64,000 bases of DNA from NCBI GenBank assembly GCA_018608245.1, contig JABAZY010000052.1:44623-108622 (forward strand), written 5' to 3'. Source of the stretch: Alphaproteobacteria bacterium. Lineage in GTDB: Bacteria > Pseudomonadota > Alphaproteobacteria > Micavibrionales > Micavibrionaceae. The notes beneath the pieces are model-generated. The model was not told the DNA's origin. It searched no databases and worked only from the letters and a program-made list of their open reading frames with translations. Position numbers and translations under genes: made by a program. Positions 1 to 8,739 of the stretch are shown here, in pieces (position 1 is the stretch's first letter; every line of letters begins with the position of its first letter).

Positions 1-61
1 CGAGGATGCCTATATTGTGCCTGGTTTAGGGGATGCTGGGGACCGTATTTTTAACACCTAA
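1..61 (+). CDS. upp: Uracil phosphoribosyltransferase, 3' end only
   Basis: Only the last 19 codons are inside the window (frame starts at base 2, TAA at 59-61). They read YIVPGLGDAGDRIF near the end, which is the highly conserved C-terminal PRPP/uracil-binding signature of Upp. The enzyme makes UMP from uracil and PRPP in pyrimidine salvage. The family usually ends in a short tail right after this motif, as here. The identification rests on this single motif, but the motif is very specific. No clear terminator follows before the next gene. Confidence 0.85.
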   Translation, partial: EDAYIVPGLGDAGDRIFNT

Positions 62-136
62 ACCATTATTATTAATGAATTTTGAGCGTTTTTGATGTAT
101 TATAGTAGGTTGTATAACATCAAAGGTATGTAGTTT

Positions 137-1678
137 ATGGGGCGCACTTCTATCCCTTACGATAAAATATTTTCACAAATGCCCGTAACACGGTTTTTGG
201 TTGAACCTTCTGGCGCTAACTTCATCATTATTGAGGTGAATTTAATGGGTGAAGATTTCTTTGTGCGCCCGCGTGAAGAGATTATAGGTAAAAAAATAGA
301 AGATTTATTTATTCCTGATAATGCGAAGCGCGTCAGTGAATCTTTGAAAAGTTGTTTAGAGCGAAAACTTCCTGTCAGCCTTCCAGCGTTAATTGATTTT
401 CCAAGTATTAGAAATGCGTCATCCTTCTTCGTCAGTCCAATTTTAGGTGAAGATGAGAATGTTTTATATTTAGATATTATGGCGCAACCATCGATTGTGA
501 ATAATAGCGTTGTTGAGCGGGAACGTGACGATGCTTTAAGCCTGCTAACGTCAATTTTTGATGTTAGTGATATTAGTATCATGGTCAGCGATATTCATCG
601 TCGTATTTTGCGAGTCAATAATAGTTTCGAGCGAATTTATGGCTGGGGCAGTACAGACATGATTGGTAAGGATTTTCTGGATTTTATTCCTGAGGAAGAG
701 CGTGACAAAGCAATTATGACGCATCAAGGCTACATTGACAATAGCGAGCGTGGTGCGGGTGATGTTAAATTTGTCTGTAAGGACGGCTCTGTTGCTAATT
801 GTTGGTATTCTACAGCGGTTATTGAGTTAAGCCATAACCGAAGGTTTTTAGTGGCAACGCTTTTGGATATTACGTCGCGTAAGCAGATGGAACGCTCATT
901 GCTGCTGGCAAAGGATCAGGCAGATACTGCCAACCATGCGAAGTCAGCATTTTTGGCTAATATGAGTCATGAGTTACGGACGCCGTTAAATGCGATTATC
1001 GGTTTTTCTGAAATGATGCAAAAGCAAACATTTGGCCCTTTAGGTGATGACAAATATATCGAATATTTGGGTGATGTGCATATGAGTGCACTCCACCTGT
1101 TAGAGATTATCAACGAAGTTTTAGACATGTCTAAAATTGAAGTGGGACGTACAGTGCTTGATGAAAAAGAGGTGAATATTATATCACTTGTTGAAACTGT
1201 GGTTCGTCTTATGTCACCAAGGGCAGAAAAGGGCAATGTTGAAATTAAGTTCGAACCAGATATTAAAAGTGGCTATGGGCTTTTCTCAGACCCGCGTTTG
1301 ATTAAACAAATATTGATTAATCTTATTACTAACTCAATCCGTTATTCCATTAATGGCGGTGTCATTGAAATCAAGATTGAGATTAATGATAGCGGTGAAA
1401 TGATTATGAGCGTTAGTGATCAAGGTATAGGGATTCCAAAAGACCGTCTTGGGGAAGCAATGCAACCTTTTAGACAAGTTCATGACCCTGTTCAAACAAT
1501 GTCATACCAAGGGACTGGTTTAGGGCTGCCTCTTGCTAAAGCAATGGTGGGTCTACATCAGGGAGAGTTTAGGCTCGATTCAGAGGAGGGGGTGGGTACT
1601 TGGGTTACTATTAGTTTTCCTAAACATCGTGTACGTGTTTTAGAGCACGCGCCAAAAGAGAATGCCCACCTTATATAA
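137..1678 (+). CDS. PAS-domain sensor histidine kinase
   Basis: A 513-residue protein with an N-terminal PAS-like region (about 15-115), a second PAS domain (about 130-250, ending in the LLDITSRKQ type PAC segment), a HisKA dimerisation domain with the H-box SHELRTPLNAI (phospho-accepting His near residue 278), and a C-terminal HATPase domain with N box (NLITNSIRYS, about 398), G1 box (DQGIGIP) and G2 box (GTGLGLPLAK). There is no signal peptide or membrane segment, so it should be a cytoplasmic sensor. No response regulator gene lies beside it, so its partner is unknown. The neighbours are upp (upstream) and fur (downstream, 70 bp gap). The ATG at 137 is preceded by a weak AAGG. The stimulus cannot be inferred from sequence. 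Confidence 0.9.
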   Translation: MGRTSIPYDKIFSQMPVTRFLVEPSGANFIIIEVNLMGEDFFVRPREEIIGKKIEDLFIPDNAKRVSESLKSCLERKLPVSLPALIDFPSIRNASSFFVSPILGEDENVLYLDIMAQPSIVNNSVVERERDDALSLLTSIFDVSDISIMVSDIHRRILRVNNSFERIYGWGSTDMIGKDFLDFIPEEERDKAIMTHQGYIDNSERGAGDVKFVCKDGSVANCWYSTAVIELSHNRRFLVATLLDITSRKQMERSLLLAKDQADTANHAKSAFLANMSHELRTPLNAIIGFSEMMQKQTFGPLGDDKYIEYLGDVHMSALHLLEIINEVLDMSKIEVGRTVLDEKEVNIISLVETVVRLMSPRAEKGNVEIKFEPDIKSGYGLFSDPRLIKQILINLITNSIRYSINGGVIEIKIEINDSGEMIMSVSDQGIGIPKDRLGEAMQPFRQVHDPVQTMSYQGTGLGLPLAKAMVGLHQGEFRLDSEEGVGTWVTISFPKHRVRVLEHAPKENAHLI

Positions 1679-1683
1679 CTGAC

Positions 1684-1712
1684 TTGATATTTACCTTATC
1701 TAAGCGTAATAT
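1684..1712 (+). promoter_or_regulatory. Candidate sigma-70 type promoter for fur
   Basis: TTGATA at 1684-1689 (5 of 6 matches to the -35 consensus), a 17-bp spacer, and TAATAT at 1707-1712 (4 of 6 for the -10). It lies in the short gap between the histidine kinase and fur, 36 bp before the fur start codon. Seen by eye only. Confidence 0.4.
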
Positions 1713-1748
1713 CCATCGAATAATGAACCTTTAGACTAGGGAAATACC

Positions 1749-2162
1749 ATGAGCGCAGCAGAATTGATACAGAAATGCCATGATGCAGGTCTTAAGATGA
1801 CTGAGCCTCGCCGTGTCATCCTAGATATTCTAGAGCACGCTAAGGACCATCCTTCTGTTGAAGAAGTTTATGATCGTTCAAAGAAGCAAGATTCATCTAT
1901 TAGTATGGCGACTGTGTATCGTACGCTTGCGCTGTTAGACGAAATGGGGCTTGTTTTCCGTCATGAATTTAACGATGAACAGCATGCTCGTTATGAAGTA
2001 AACACAGAACATCATCATCACTTGATTGATATTGATACCGGCAAAGTGATCGAGTTTCAAAATGAAAAAATTGAAAAGATGAAACAGAAAATTGCGGATG
2101 AACTGGGTTATGAACTTGTTGAATGTCGCTTAGAGCTTTACGGCAAAAAGAAGAAAAAATAA
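1749..2162 (+). CDS. fur: Fur-family (Fur/Mur) metal-responsive transcriptional regulator
   Basis: A 137-residue Fur-family repressor. An N-terminal winged helix (about 1-85, including GLKMTEPRRVILDIL and the recognition-helix segment SMATVYRTL) is followed by a dimerisation and metal-binding part with the histidine run EHHHHLIDIDTGKVIEF. The CxxC pairs found in many Fur proteins are absent, as is common in the alphaproteobacterial Fur/Mur branch, so the effector could be Fe2+ or Mn2+. The C-terminus is a lysine-rich tail. An AGGG stands before the ATG. It is followed after 9 bp by the DUF1491 gene, probably in one transcript. It is the obvious candidate to act at the operator-like boxes found upstream of iscR and hfq in this window, but that link is inference. 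Confidence 0.92.
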   Translation: MSAAELIQKCHDAGLKMTEPRRVILDILEHAKDHPSVEEVYDRSKKQDSSISMATVYRTLALLDEMGLVFRHEFNDEQHARYEVNTEHHHHLIDIDTGKVIEFQNEKIEKMKQKIADELGYELVECRLELYGKKKKK

Positions 2163-2171
2163 TTTTCAAAT

Positions 2172-2507
2172 ATGTTTGAAGAACCATCAACCATTCCAAC
2201 CTATTTATTGGTGGAAGCTAAATTGCGTGAATTGTCTACGCAAGGTATTGGTGCCTATATCGCTCATCGTGGTGAGAAGATGGGTGGACTTATTCTGCTC
2301 AAAATTTCTGACATGTCTGGACAATGTAAATTGCTGAGCCAACAACGCAATATTGATGGTGCTTTAGAATGGCAAAATATGTTTAAGGAAGAATTAGTGG
2401 AAGAGAAAAGGGCGGATGAATATAGCGTCCGTGCGATTAACCGTGACCCAGATCTATGGGTGATCGAAATTGAAGATAGAGCAATGAATAACCCGTTTGT
2501 AGATTAA
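2172..2507 (+). CDS. DUF1491 family protein
   Basis: A 111-residue cytoplasmic protein that resembles the alphaproteobacterial DUF1491 family: an early LREL segment, AYIAHRGEKMGGLILLKI, a segment about Gln/Trp and a final DLWVIEIEDR block. The function of the family is unknown. It starts 9 bp after fur and likely shares its transcript, an arrangement that recurs in alphaproteobacteria. Its stop codon overlaps by four bases the stop codon of a small ORF on the opposite strand. Confidence 0.7.
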   Translation: MFEEPSTIPTYLLVEAKLRELSTQGIGAYIAHRGEKMGGLILLKISDMSGQCKLLSQQRNIDGALEWQNMFKEELVEEKRADEYSVRAINRDPDLWVIEIEDRAMNNPFVD

Positions 2508-2626
2508 GGTGTGCAACCATCTATATCGGCAACATTTTGCAAAAACTGTTCAAATTTTTCCACAGGAACAGTATCGCGCGGTAATAATGATGCGGCTTCT
2601 TCAAAGTTTTTAATATTATCAGTCAT
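2504..2626 (-). CDS. Small ORF, 40 residues, unknown
   Basis: An ATG at 2626 (minus strand) opens 40 codons ending in TAA at 2504-2506. A strong Shine-Dalgarno (AAGGGG, reverse complement of 2634-2639) stands seven bases before the ATG. The product is acidic, begins MTDNIKNFEEAASLLPRD and ends with a Gly-Cys-Thr-Pro tail; it has no membrane segment. It overlaps the stop of the DUF1491 gene by four bases (convergent) and shares an intergenic region with the glycosyltransferase-like gene to the right. I do not recognise it. Good ribosome binding site and protein-like composition support it; its short length makes chance possible. Confidence 0.45.
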   Translation of the reverse strand: MTDNIKNFEEAASLLPRDTVPVEKFEQFLQNVADIDGCTP

Positions 2627-2764
2627 TATTTTTCCCCTTTAATAACTATTCTTACTGTACCGCAAAAAGGTTACAAAAGCTTTAATAAATTTATTTGCCA
2701 TATAGTTTGACTTCTATGGTGTTTATTAGTATTTATTTACGAAATAGAGAGAAGATACTAAATT

Positions 2765-3778
2765 ATGTCCGTAGATACCGTTATAACGACAGCAGGGTTT
2801 GATATTCCTGAAAAATTCGCAAAGTACTTTCAGTACTTTCCGCAAGTGCTGGAAGATATTGCGGCCCAAGACGACCAAAGTTTTGATTTTATTATTTTCC
2901 TTGAGACTGAAGATCAACGCGCCCAAGTACAAGGTGCGGTTGATAATGGCTCAAGTGCTGTGCAGCGCATGAATAAAGAAGGTAGATGCCAAATCAAATT
3001 AATTCCACCGCGTGCAGAAAAGATAGATAACCTTTATGCTGGTGAGGTGCGTACGCGTGATTATATTGAGAGTGGAAAATATACTTATGCTCTTTATGTG
3101 GATTTTGATGAGCGATATAGTGATCCCAAATATTTATCTACTTTAAAGTCAGTGATGAATGAAGAGGATGCTGCCATTGTTGCGGCTAACCCAATGGCAT
3201 TTGGAAAGAAAATTACAAAGCCTGCGAGTCTTATGTTTCCCAAGTACAAGAATAGAGTGCCTCTAAGAAAAATTGATCATTTAGATAGTAACAGCGCTTT
3301 GTGGTGCAATATGCTTGCTCGTGTATCTTCTATACCGCGCGTATCTTGGGAAGATATGAAGGATTTACCTAAAGAGTTAGGCGCCGCATTAGATTGGCAT
3401 TTTGCTATTCGTAATAATGGTAAAATTATTTATACAGATGAAACATCGATGGGGCACCGTTTTCATGACAGTCTTGTGGATCACAGTCATGAGCAATCTA
3501 TAGATGTTAAATTAGCCTTTTATCTTATGTCATGTGATGGGGTGGATTTTGATACAAGAACTAGAAATAGAATAAATCAGTTAACTGATATATTTGATGT
3601 GCAATCGATGTTTTATAATAACCCTACAAAATATGCGGACGAGAGAGCTATGTTGATAAGCGTTAACGCAAATAGAAATTCATTCGTGGGTAAGGATAGG
3701 CCATTAGAGTTGTGGGAAAATGCGCACGCTGTAGATTTGCGTTATATGTTGGATAGGTGTCAGCCAAGCATTGCTTAG
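2765..3778 (+). CDS. Glycosyltransferase-like protein (putative)
   Basis: A 337-residue soluble protein. The first part (IPEKFAKYFQYFPQVLEDIAAQDDQSFDFIIFLET) looks like the N-terminal strand and helix of a GT-A fold transferase, and YALYVDFDERYSDPKY (about residues 109-124) resembles the DxD nucleotide-sugar and metal-binding region of such enzymes. A conserved-looking WHFAIRNNGKIIYTDETSMGHRFH segment follows. It could belong near the putative rhamnosyltransferase family (DUF3118), but I am not certain. No other polysaccharide gene is adjacent; the nearest is the sugar transferase at 13235-13867. It is monocistronic and ends just before tRNA-Ser, which is on the other strand. Confidence 0.45.
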   Translation: MSVDTVITTAGFDIPEKFAKYFQYFPQVLEDIAAQDDQSFDFIIFLETEDQRAQVQGAVDNGSSAVQRMNKEGRCQIKLIPPRAEKIDNLYAGEVRTRDYIESGKYTYALYVDFDERYSDPKYLSTLKSVMNEEDAAIVAANPMAFGKKITKPASLMFPKYKNRVPLRKIDHLDSNSALWCNMLARVSSIPRVSWEDMKDLPKELGAALDWHFAIRNNGKIIYTDETSMGHRFHDSLVDHSHEQSIDVKLAFYLMSCDGVDFDTRTRNRINQLTDIFDVQSMFYNNPTKYADERAMLISVNANRNSFVGKDRPLELWENAHAVDLRYMLDRCQPSIA

Positions 3779-3787
3779 AAACAAAAG

Positions 3788-3877
3788 TGGCGGAGGAACA
3801 GGGATTCGAACCCTGGATGGGCTTGCACCCATGCTAGTTTTCAAGACTAGTGCATTCAACCGCTCTGCCATTCCTCC
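3788..3877 (-). tRNA. tRNA-Ser (anticodon UGA)
   Basis: Reading the minus strand, the acceptor stem GGAGGAA pairs with TTCCTCC, the anticodon loop CTTGAAA gives UGA, there is a long class II variable arm (GCATGGGTGCAAGCCCATC), a T arm with GGTTCGAATCC, and an encoded CCA end (plus-strand TGG at 3788-3790). The anticodon stem ACTAG/CTAGT is perfect. It decodes UCA and related serine codons. Confidence 0.97.
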
Positions 3878-3975
3878 GCAATTGATGTGAAATCTATTTA
3901 CAGATTTTAGGCGCCAAAAACAAGCCTTTCTTTTACCTCTTACGCAATAAAGTTAAATTTGCTAAAGAATAGGGT

Positions 3976-4791
3976 ATGTTTTTTATTATTTCTAAAATTG
4001 TTTGGTTCTTAATTAGCCCTTTAAACTTAATCTGGTTATTGATGGTTTCTGGTTATTTGATCATTAATAGACACCCTAACTTGGGCTATAAGATGATTTT
4101 TACGGGGGTGGTTTTATTTGTTCTGCTGGGCGTGCTGCCTATTGGGCATAATCTAACTGTTTTCCTTGAAAAGCAATATCTGCGCGAGCGTTTACCTAAA
4201 CAAGTTGATGGTATCATCGTGCTGGGAGGCGCTTTCAATACGCATATATCTAACAAAACGGGGCAACTGGCCCTAAATGAGAATATTGGACGTATGGTAG
4301 AGTTTGTGGCGTTGTCAAAGATATACCCAAATGCCAAATTGGTTTTTAGTGGTGGGTCGGGGCGCTTATTGTCTAAAGACCGTAAAGAAGCCGAGGATGC
4401 TCAAACGTTCTTAGGTATAATGGGTGTTCAAGGGGCGCGGCTTATTATTGAGCCTGACTCGCGCAATACCTATGAAAATGTAGTGTTTACGAAGAAATTG
4501 GTGGAGCCGAAGCCTGATGAGAAGTGGATTGTGATAACCTCAGCGTTTCATATGCCACGCACGATGGGAATATTTGAGCAACAGGGTTGGAAAGTTATCC
4601 CCTATGTCAGCGCACCCCGTACGGATGGTGAATATCAGATTTATCCTAGGTCTTTCAGTATATTAGGTCAGTTTTACTTGCTCAGCAATGCTATTAAGGA
4701 GTTTGTGGGTAGTGCTACATACTATTTTTCAGGGAAAAGCGCTTTTCTACTGCCCATGCGTCCTTTAGAATCTGAAACAGAATCAAAATAA
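3976..4791 (+). CDS. YdcF/SanA/ElyC family membrane protein (DUF218)
   Basis: A 271-residue protein with two N-terminal membrane helices (about 5-25 and 38-57) followed by a DUF218 domain: DGIIVLGGAF (about 78-87), KLVFSGGSG, a segment with EPDSRNTYENV, and the ITSAFHMPRTMGIFEQQG block typical of the family. ElyC in E. coli influences envelope biogenesis and lipid carrier metabolism; the exact reaction is unknown. It is the first gene of a long plus-strand run of cell-wall genes and lies four bases before or overlaps the leader of the MltB-type gene, which fits an envelope role. The start ATG has only a weak AGGG very close to it. Confidence 0.82.
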   Translation: MFFIISKIVWFLISPLNLIWLLMVSGYLIINRHPNLGYKMIFTGVVLFVLLGVLPIGHNLTVFLEKQYLRERLPKQVDGIIVLGGAFNTHISNKTGQLALNENIGRMVEFVALSKIYPNAKLVFSGGSGRLLSKDRKEAEDAQTFLGIMGVQGARLIIEPDSRNTYENVVFTKKLVEPKPDEKWIVITSAFHMPRTMGIFEQQGWKVIPYVSAPRTDGEYQIYPRSFSILGQFYLLSNAIKEFVGSATYYFSGKSAFLLPMRPLESETESK

Positions 4792-4810
4792 CTTTATGGG
4801 CGGAATTATT

Positions 4811-5785
4811 ATGTTGAGAAATCACTTTAAGAAAATACTATTAGTAACTGTTTTAGTTTGCTTTTCATCTGTTTCGTTTGCGCAAAGCCAATCTTTTGAT
4901 GTTTGGCTACAGGGCGTGCGCAGCGAAGCTGCTCAAAAAGGTATCTCAGAAAACACCATTAACGCGGCGTTAAACGGCATTAAACCTATTCAGCGTGTTA
5001 TTGAGTTAGATAAAAAACAGCCTGAGAATAAAAAGACATTCGTCCAATATCGTACATCTGTGGTTAACCAAAACCTTATCAAGCAAGGGCGTCGTTTAAT
5101 TCAAGAAAACTATACGATCCTTCAAGAAGTTGAAGATAAGTACGGTGTGCCAAAGCAGTTTATTGTGGCGCTTTGGGGGATTGAAACAAATTTTGGTGGT
5201 AATACTGGTGGGTTCAAAGTTGTGCCTGCGCTTGCCACATTGTCTTGGGAAGGACGTCGCGCAGACTTCTTCCGTAAAGAGTTATTTAATGCGCTTAAAA
5301 TTATTGATGAGGGTCATATTAGTGCGGCAAGCATGAAAGGTTCTTGGGCAGGCGCAATGGGGCAAAATCAATTTATGCCTTCTAGCTTTAATTCCTACGC
5401 GGTAGATCATAATGGTGATGGAAAACGCGATATTTGGGGTACAAAGAAAGATATTTTTGCTTCAACGGCCAACTACCTCAAGAAGAATGGCTGGAAATCA
5501 GGGGAGCGTTGGGGGCGCCGTGTACAATTACCCCCAAGTTTTTCAAAAGAAATGGTTACGCCAAAAATTAAGAAACCAATTTCATATTGGTCAAGCTTAG
5601 GTGTGCGTAAGTTAGATGGAACGCCACTTCCAACTGAAAATATGATGTCTTCAATTGTTGCTCCTGATGGGGTAGGCGGAGAGGCATGGATTGTGTACAA
5701 CAACTATCAAACAATAATGGATTGGAATAGATCCACTTATTTTGCTACATCTGTCGGTCTTCTAGCCGATCAGCTAGCCCGATAA
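4811..5785 (+). CDS. Lytic murein transglycosylase, MltB family
   Basis: Translated from the ATG at 4811, it is 324 residues. That start is preferred over the ATG at 4796 because GGCGGA precedes it and it gives a clean signal peptide (MLRNHFKKILLVTVLVCFSS, cleavage after SFAQ). The mature part is an SLT_2 domain: IALWGIETNFGG holds the catalytic Glu (about residue 125), then GSWAGAMGQNQFMPSSF, and DHNGDGKRDIWGT, which resembles the EF-hand-like calcium loop of MltB. It cleaves the glycan strand with formation of 1,6-anhydromuramyl products. The C-terminal segment ends with the YNNYQTIMDWNRSTYFA motif seen in this family. It has no lipobox, so it should be periplasmic and soluble. The neighbours rlpA and dacA-like support a cell-wall cluster. 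Confidence 0.92.
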   Translation: MLRNHFKKILLVTVLVCFSSVSFAQSQSFDVWLQGVRSEAAQKGISENTINAALNGIKPIQRVIELDKKQPENKKTFVQYRTSVVNQNLIKQGRRLIQENYTILQEVEDKYGVPKQFIVALWGIETNFGGNTGGFKVVPALATLSWEGRRADFFRKELFNALKIIDEGHISAASMKGSWAGAMGQNQFMPSSFNSYAVDHNGDGKRDIWGTKKDIFASTANYLKKNGWKSGERWGRRVQLPPSFSKEMVTPKIKKPISYWSSLGVRKLDGTPLPTENMMSSIVAPDGVGGEAWIVYNNYQTIMDWNRSTYFATSVGLLADQLAR

Positions 5786-5816
5786 ATTTTTAACGACGAG
5801 AAACAGAGTAAATATC

Positions 5817-6920
5817 ATGCGTACTTTAGCCTTACAATCCATGCCTAAACCGTTATTCGCCTTCATGCTGCTAACCATTGTATTTGGTGGTGGTCTTTCT
5901 GGCTGTTCCGAAACGCGTTATGCCGCGCATATGGTAAAACAAATTCCTATGGGGCAAGATAAAGCAGCGAAAAGCGTTGGTTATTTTAAGGTTGGTAGTC
6001 CATATAACATTAAGGGGCGTAAATATTACCCAAAAGAAACTTATGGTGGTGTAGAAACAGGCACGGCTTCTTGGTATGGCCCAGGATTTCATGGCAAAAT
6101 GACAGCCAATGGAGAAACGTTTGATAGAAACGATCTGACAGCTGCCCATAGAACTCTTCAAATACCAAGCGTTATTAAAGTAACTAATTTGAGCAATGGT
6201 CGTTCAATAATCTTACGTGTTAATGATCGTGGGCCATTTGCGCATGATCGAGTCTTAGATGTGTCGGAACGTGCTGCAAGTTTGCTTGGGTTTAAAAACC
6301 AAGGTACGGCCAAAGTACGCATTGAGGTCATGACAGACGCCAGCAAAGTTGTTGCCAATGCTGCTAAGCAGGGTAAAGACACGCGCGGTTATGCCGTGGC
6401 GCTTAACCAGAACAAAACACATCATTTAGATCAACCATCTATTATCACGCCACCACCAACACCAGAAGTAAAAATGGCGAGTGCGCAAAGCGTTCAAAAT
6501 GCACAGCGTGTGGCGCAAGTACAACCTGCAACAGGCGCACCTCAACAAATATATTACAAACCTGAGCCAGTTCAGCGCGTTGTTCTATCGCCTGAGATGC
6601 CAACTCAAACATCGCCAGCTCCTGTGGAAAAGGTTGTGAATAATGTCGTGGATAATCAAAAGGTGTCAAAATTTGTACCGTCCGTTCCAGCAGGTAAAAT
6701 ATTTGTTCAAGCTGGTGCATTTTCTGAGGAGCAAAATGCGTTAGCCTTTAGCCGTACATTATCATCTTATGGACCATCAAAGGTTTATATGACACGTGTT
6801 GATAATAAGCCATTTTATCGCGTACGTTTAGGACCATATGAAGATTCTGCGAAAGCATCCGAAGCTGTTTTGGCGCTTAACAATAGTGGTAAGGCAAACG
6901 CTGTTTTAATTGTTGATTGA
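5817..6920 (+). CDS. rlpA: RlpA family septal-ring lipoprotein with SPOR domain
   Basis: A 367-residue lipoprotein: signal peptide with lipobox LSGC (Cys near residue 30), a double-psi beta-barrel domain (about 80-165) starting GTASWYGPGFHGKMTANGE and carrying the conserved TAAHRTL and VNDRGPF blocks, a Pro/Gln/Ala-rich linker, and a C-terminal SPOR domain (about 290-367; FVQAGAFSEEQNALAFS). RlpA proteins bind denuded glycan at division septa through SPOR and in some species act as lytic transglycosylases. It sits between the MltB-type gene and the PBP5-type gene, the usual alphaproteobacterial order. The ribosome binding site is weak. Confidence 0.93.
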   Translation: MRTLALQSMPKPLFAFMLLTIVFGGGLSGCSETRYAAHMVKQIPMGQDKAAKSVGYFKVGSPYNIKGRKYYPKETYGGVETGTASWYGPGFHGKMTANGETFDRNDLTAAHRTLQIPSVIKVTNLSNGRSIILRVNDRGPFAHDRVLDVSERAASLLGFKNQGTAKVRIEVMTDASKVVANAAKQGKDTRGYAVALNQNKTHHLDQPSIITPPPTPEVKMASAQSVQNAQRVAQVQPATGAPQQIYYKPEPVQRVVLSPEMPTQTSPAPVEKVVNNVVDNQKVSKFVPSVPAGKIFVQAGAFSEEQNALAFSRTLSSYGPSKVYMTRVDNKPFYRVRLGPYEDSAKASEAVLALNNSGKANAVLIVD

Positions 6921-6966
6921 TTACACTAATTACACCCATTTCGTCATAGTGATTTGAAAGAAAAAA

Positions 6967-8097
6967 ATGCGCTTTATATTTTTAACCTTAATTGTTCTCT
7001 TTAGCTTTTCATCAGCACCCGCGTGGAGTTGGTCGCAAGAAACAGCGGCGAAGCAAGCGCTTGTGATGGACATGGAAACGGGACAAGTGTTGTTTGAGAA
7101 AAACTCAGATCAGCGTATGCCCACATCTTCGATGAGTAAGGTGATGACGGCTTATATGGTTTTTACAGCTATTGAGAGTGGCCGCATTGATTTAGACACT
7201 GAGTTCCGTGTCAGCAAGGAAGCCTCTGAAAAAGGTGGATCTAAAATGTTTGTGGCTGATGGCACGAAGGTCAAAGTTGAATATTTGCTACGCGGTGTGA
7301 TTATTCAATCTGGTAATGATGCAACAATTGTTCTGGCTGAAGGGCTTGCGGGGAGTGAAAAAGAATTTGCTAAGCGCATGACCGAAAAGGCGGAAGAAAT
7401 TGGGATGGGTGACAGTAATTTTATGAATGCTAGTGGTTGGCCAGACCCTAACCATTATTCAACGGCGCACGATCTGGCAATTATGGCGCGCCGCGTGATG
7501 AAAGATTTCCCCGAGTATTATAAAATGTACGGTGAAAAAGAATTCACCTATGCAGAGATTAAACAAAGAAACCGTAATCCATTGCTTTACCGTGATATTG
7601 GCGCAGACGGTATTAAAACAGGTCATACAGAAGTGGGCGGTTACGGTTTAATAGGGACAGCCTTGCAAGATGGTCGTCGTGTATTGATTGTGCTAAACGG
7701 CATGGAAAGCGAAAAAGAGCGCTCAGATGAATCTTCAAGACTTATTACATGGGGATTAGACAAGTTTAAGAATGTTGAACTATTTAAAGCCAATCAGAGT
7801 GTAACCGAAGCGCCTGTGGCGATGGGGCAAGAAAAAACTGTGTCTTTAGTTCTTCAAAAGAACTTAAAGGTCACCGTGCCTAAAAAAGTTGATGATAAAG
7901 ATAATATTGTTATCGAGTATAAAAAACCTGTCGTGGCGCCAATCAAAAAAGGCGATGTTCTTGGAACGCTAACGATCAAGGGCGAAGATTTAGAAGGCCA
8001 AAAATATGATCTAGTAGCAGGTAGCTCTGTTGAAAAATTAGGGTTTTTCAAAGGTACATTCGTAAAAGCCAAAACGTATCTTTTAGGCAGTCGATAG
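6967..8097 (+). CDS. dacA: D-alanyl-D-alanine carboxypeptidase, PBP5/6 type
   Basis: A 376-residue penicillin-binding protein of peptidase family S11. It has a signal peptide (cleaved near WSWS), the nucleophile motif SMSK (Ser55-Lys58), SGN (115-117) and KTGHT (Lys217-Gly219), followed by a beta-rich PBP5 C-terminal domain and a terminal segment (LGFFKGTFVKAKTYLLG) that could be an amphipathic membrane anchor. It trims the terminal D-Ala from pentapeptide stems. It is three bases upstream of tmk and probably cotranscribed with it. Whether it corresponds to dacA or dacC cannot be told; the symbol indicates the family only. Confidence 0.92.
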   Translation: MRFIFLTLIVLFSFSSAPAWSWSQETAAKQALVMDMETGQVLFEKNSDQRMPTSSMSKVMTAYMVFTAIESGRIDLDTEFRVSKEASEKGGSKMFVADGTKVKVEYLLRGVIIQSGNDATIVLAEGLAGSEKEFAKRMTEKAEEIGMGDSNFMNASGWPDPNHYSTAHDLAIMARRVMKDFPEYYKMYGEKEFTYAEIKQRNRNPLLYRDIGADGIKTGHTEVGGYGLIGTALQDGRRVLIVLNGMESEKERSDESSRLITWGLDKFKNVELFKANQSVTEAPVAMGQEKTVSLVLQKNLKVTVPKKVDDKDNIVIEYKKPVVAPIKKGDVLGTLTIKGEDLEGQKYDLVAGSSVEKLGFFKGTFVKAKTYLLGSR

Positions 8098-8100
8098 CCC

Positions 8101-8739
8101 ATGAGCCGAGGAACATTTATCACATTAGAGGGCGGTGAGGGTGTTGGCAAAACAACACAGATTGCTTTTTTAAAAGATAAATTGGAAAGCGAAGGGCACC
8201 AGGTCATTACAACCCGTGAACCAGGTGGTACACCAGCCGCCGAAGAAATCCGCAATTTAGTCTCAAGCGTAGAATTTGGTGCGAACCTTCCGCCTTATGC
8301 AGAATTAATGCTATTTAACGCAGCGCGTGCGTCGCATATTGAAGATATTATTAAACCAGCATTAGAGGACGGCAAGGTTGTCATCTGTGACCGTTTTATT
8401 GATTCAACGCGTGTCTATCAGGGCATTTTACAATCAATTGATATGGCGTTTATTCATCAATTAGATGCCCGCATTGTTGGTGAGTATATGCCAGATTTAA
8501 CGCTTTTGCTTGATATTACGGCTGAGGCCGCTATGGAGCGTGTAAAGACACGTGGTGTGCGGGACCATTATGATAATGGTGATATTGTATTCTACACGTC
8601 GCTACGTGATGGCTTTTTGACGTTAGCTGAGGAAGATCAGGCACGTATTAAGGTCATTGATGCCGATGCAAAGATGGATGTCATTGCAGAAAATATTTGG
8701 CAATACGCCTCTGATGTTATAGAAAATAAGAATGTTTGA
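8101..8739 (+). CDS. tmk: Thymidylate kinase
   Basis: A 212-residue P-loop kinase that converts dTMP to dTDP. It shows the Walker A EGGEGVGKTT (about 10-19), the TREPGGTPAAEEIR block that binds dTMP, the DR motif in VICDRFIDSTRVYQG, and the lid region. Its length is normal. It overlaps holB by eight bases, so the two are translationally coupled, as in most proteobacteria. Confidence 0.97.
   Translation: MSRGTFITLEGGEGVGKTTQIAFLKDKLESEGHQVITTREPGGTPAAEEIRNLVSSVEFGANLPPYAELMLFNAARASHIEDIIKPALEDGKVVICDRFIDSTRVYQGILQSIDMAFIHQLDARIVGEYMPDLTLLLDITAEAAMERVKTRGVRDHYDNGDIVFYTSLRDGFLTLAEEDQARIKVIDADAKMDVIAENIWQYASDVIENKNV

Noticed and set aside
157..582. A 141-codon minus-strand ORF inside the histidine kinase gene
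   Set aside because: It lies entirely opposite well-conserved PAS coding sequence and has no start signal.
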